NCBI RefSeq assembly: GCF_014654365.1
Contig: NZ_BNAY01000005.1
Coordinates: 655,871 to 719,870 of the forward strand
DNA from: Amycolatopsis oliviviridis
Lineage (GTDB): Bacteria > Actinomycetota > Actinomycetes > Mycobacteriales > Pseudonocardiaceae
DNA: 64,000 nt
Direction of reading: 5' to 3'
Shown here: positions 62,985 to 64,000 of the stretch, piece after piece
How positions within the stretch are numbered: position 1 is the stretch's first letter
Layout of the letters: each line of letters opens with the position of its first letter
Made by a program: the position numbers and the translations under genes
The notes under the pieces: generated by a model
Databases searched by the model: none
The model's input: only the letters and a program-made list of their open reading frames with translations
Told to the model about the DNA's origin: nothing

Positions 62985-63048
62985 CGCGTTTCGTCCTCTG
63001 AATGCGGTAGTTGCACACGCAAGTACCGCATTCAGAGGACGAAACGCG
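62985..63048. repeat. Palindrome family B, copy B4
   Basis: Perfect 25-bp arms (62985-63009 and 63024-63048) with a 14-base loop. Inside the loop TTGC and GCAA can pair again. It begins at the base following the TGA of the ATPase gene and ends 24 bases before the DUF2530 stop. The genes are convergent, so it can terminate both. Confidence 0.9.
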
Positions 63049-63072
63049 GGCTACCGAAGTCGCTGAGCGCTT

Positions 63073-63339
63073 TTACAGTCGTTGAGCGCTCTTCGAGCCA
63101 CGCCGGGCGGCGGCACGCTGCCACGCGATGATCGCGAGGCCGATGAAGCCGAGCACGAGGCCGGCGAACGACGTCTGCACCCAGATGCCGTCGGTCACAA
63201 AGAACAGGACCACGGTCGCGACCGCCCAGAGCGCGGTACCTACGATCACGACCGGCGTCAGGTCGGTCAGCCGCTTCGGCAGCTCCGGCGTTGGCCGCAA
63301 TGAACCGTTTACTTCCCCGGAATTGATCGATTCGCCCAC
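63073..63339 (-). CDS. DUF2530 small membrane protein
   Basis: An 88-residue protein with two helices (VVIVGTALWAVATVVLFFV and FAGLVLGFIGLAIIAWQ) separated by DGIWVQTS, then a basic end (RRGSK). This is DUF2530, Rv0879c-like as I recall. GTG 63339 is chosen for family length; no ribosome site precedes it, so a leaderless transcript is possible. It diverges from the permease gene across 41 bases. Confidence 0.85.
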   Translation of the reverse strand: MGESINSGEVNGSLRPTPELPKRLTDLTPVVIVGTALWAVATVVLFFVTDGIWVQTSFAGLVLGFIGLAIIAWQRAAARRGSKSAQRL

Positions 63340-63380
63340 GTGGGGAAGGGTACCCGGCAACGGGCGAAGGGTGGTACGCG

Positions 63381-64000
63381 ATGGCGGAGCAGCGCACCCG
63401 GTCCACACTGGACCGGTTCTTCAAGATCAGCGAGCGCGGCTCGACACCGGGGCGGGAGATCCGCGGCGGCGTCGTCACGTTCTTCACGATGGCCTACATC
63501 GTCGTGCTCAACCCGCTGATCATCGGCAGCTTCTCCGCCGACGACGCCGGCGCGCACAAGGACGTCCTGGGCAACATCCTCCCCGTACCGCAGGTCGCGG
63601 CGGTGACGGCGCTGGTGGCCGGGGTGCTGACCATCGTCATGGGGCTGGTCGCGAACTACCCGTTCGCCATCGCCACCGGGCTCGGCATCAACAGCCTGAT
63701 CGCGGTCACCTTCGCCTCGCAGATGAGCTGGCCCGAGGCGATGGGCCTGGTGGTGATCGAGGGGCTGGTCATCGTCCTGCTGGTCTTCGCCGGGATCCGG
63801 ACCGCGGTGTTCAACGCCGTGCCCGCGCCGCTCAAATCGGCCATCGCGGTCGGTATTGGCCTGTTCATCTGCCTGATCGGCCTGGTCGACGCGGGTTTCG
63901 TCCGCCGCGTCCCGGATGAGGCGAAGACGACGGTGCCGGTCGGGCTCGGCATCGACGGCTCGATCGCGTCGTGGCCGACGCTGGTGTTCGTCGTGGGCCT
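63381..64000 (+). CDS. NCS2-family purine/xanthine permease (partial)
   Basis: The first 206 residues of an AzgA-like NCS2 transporter. It starts MAEQRTRSTLDRFFKISERG, followed by REIRGGVVTFFTMAYIVVLN, the NPLIIG motif, NYPFAIATGLGINS and PLKSAIAVGIGLFICLIG, all diagnostic of the guanine/hypoxanthine branch. It imports purine bases by proton symport. The gene runs beyond the window end without a stop. Pairing with DUF2530 is common in actinobacteria. Confidence 0.92.
   Translation, partial: MAEQRTRSTLDRFFKISERGSTPGREIRGGVVTFFTMAYIVVLNPLIIGSFSADDAGAHKDVLGNILPVPQVAAVTALVAGVLTIVMGLVANYPFAIATGLGINSLIAVTFASQMSWPEAMGLVVIEGLVIVLLVFAGIRTAVFNAVPAPLKSAIAVGIGLFICLIGLVDAGFVRRVPDEAKTTVPVGLGIDGSIASWPTLVFVVG

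Overview
The window is very GC-rich with strong codon bias, many GTG and TTG starts and many 4-base start/stop overlaps. It carries conservons (roadblock, DUF742 and GTPase modules), an Rpf with a LysM domain, a bacterial XPB helicase, R2lox and DUF3027. This points to a filamentous actinomycete, most likely Pseudonocardiaceae; I infer Amycolatopsis or a close relative from overall resemblance, not from a search. It is ordinary chromosome. I see no insertion sequence, prophage, CRISPR array, tRNA or rRNA.

The backbone follows an order I recall from Mycobacterium tuberculosis (Rv0861c to about Rv0879c): XPB helicase (7002-8648, minus), helicase-associated protein (28303-30546, minus), a small protein (30642), moaC, mog and moaE (34023-35406), rpf (35621-36256), moaD and moaA (37608-38928), a small membrane protein (54926), a cold-shock protein (55303), DUF2771 (55775), an MFS protein (56293), DUF3027 (59102), a sacsin-like ATPase (60174), DUF2530 (63073) and an NCS2 permease (63381, runs off the end). 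Other genes are interspersed in this frame.

Left end (1-7000): the tail of one gene, a secreted M23 peptidase, menC, a large AfsR-type regulator, DUF72 and DUF4253 proteins. Accessory block 1 (8734-28171) separates the two XPB-related genes. It holds three paralogous NMT1/SsuA-like binding lipoproteins, one ABC transporter with two different permeases and one ATPase, an orphan conservon-type sensor kinase with cutC, a benzoylformate decarboxylase-like enzyme, a complete conservon (21088-26146), a second partial conservon (26576-27613) and a 5'-truncated gene. The middle (30600-42660) is a molybdenum region: molybdopterin synthesis genes plus MarR, a TOBE-HTH protein and modABC, with rpf and a secreted GDPD in between. 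The rpf leader looks like a ydaO (c-di-AMP) riboswitch downstream of a Crp-like site. Block 2 (42667-54990) holds a HAD-IIA hydrolase, a metallophosphatase, YccF, PhzF, a DUF4331-TPR-lipoprotein operon, an acyl-CoA synthetase, two secreted proteins (one with HAF repeats), and TetR plus R2lox.

The most striking feature outside genes is three families of long intergenic palindromes (A, B and C; ten full copies and one half copy). Arms are 18-27 bp, with compensatory changes between copies. Most lie exactly between convergent genes, but one (B3) lies inside the modABC operon between modA and modB, and a half copy (B2) abuts the truncated gene. Further regulatory structures are a 17-bp-arm hairpin inside the start of moaC, a hairpin covering the ribosome site of the HAF-repeat gene, and a motif set shared by the promoters of two binding-protein genes.
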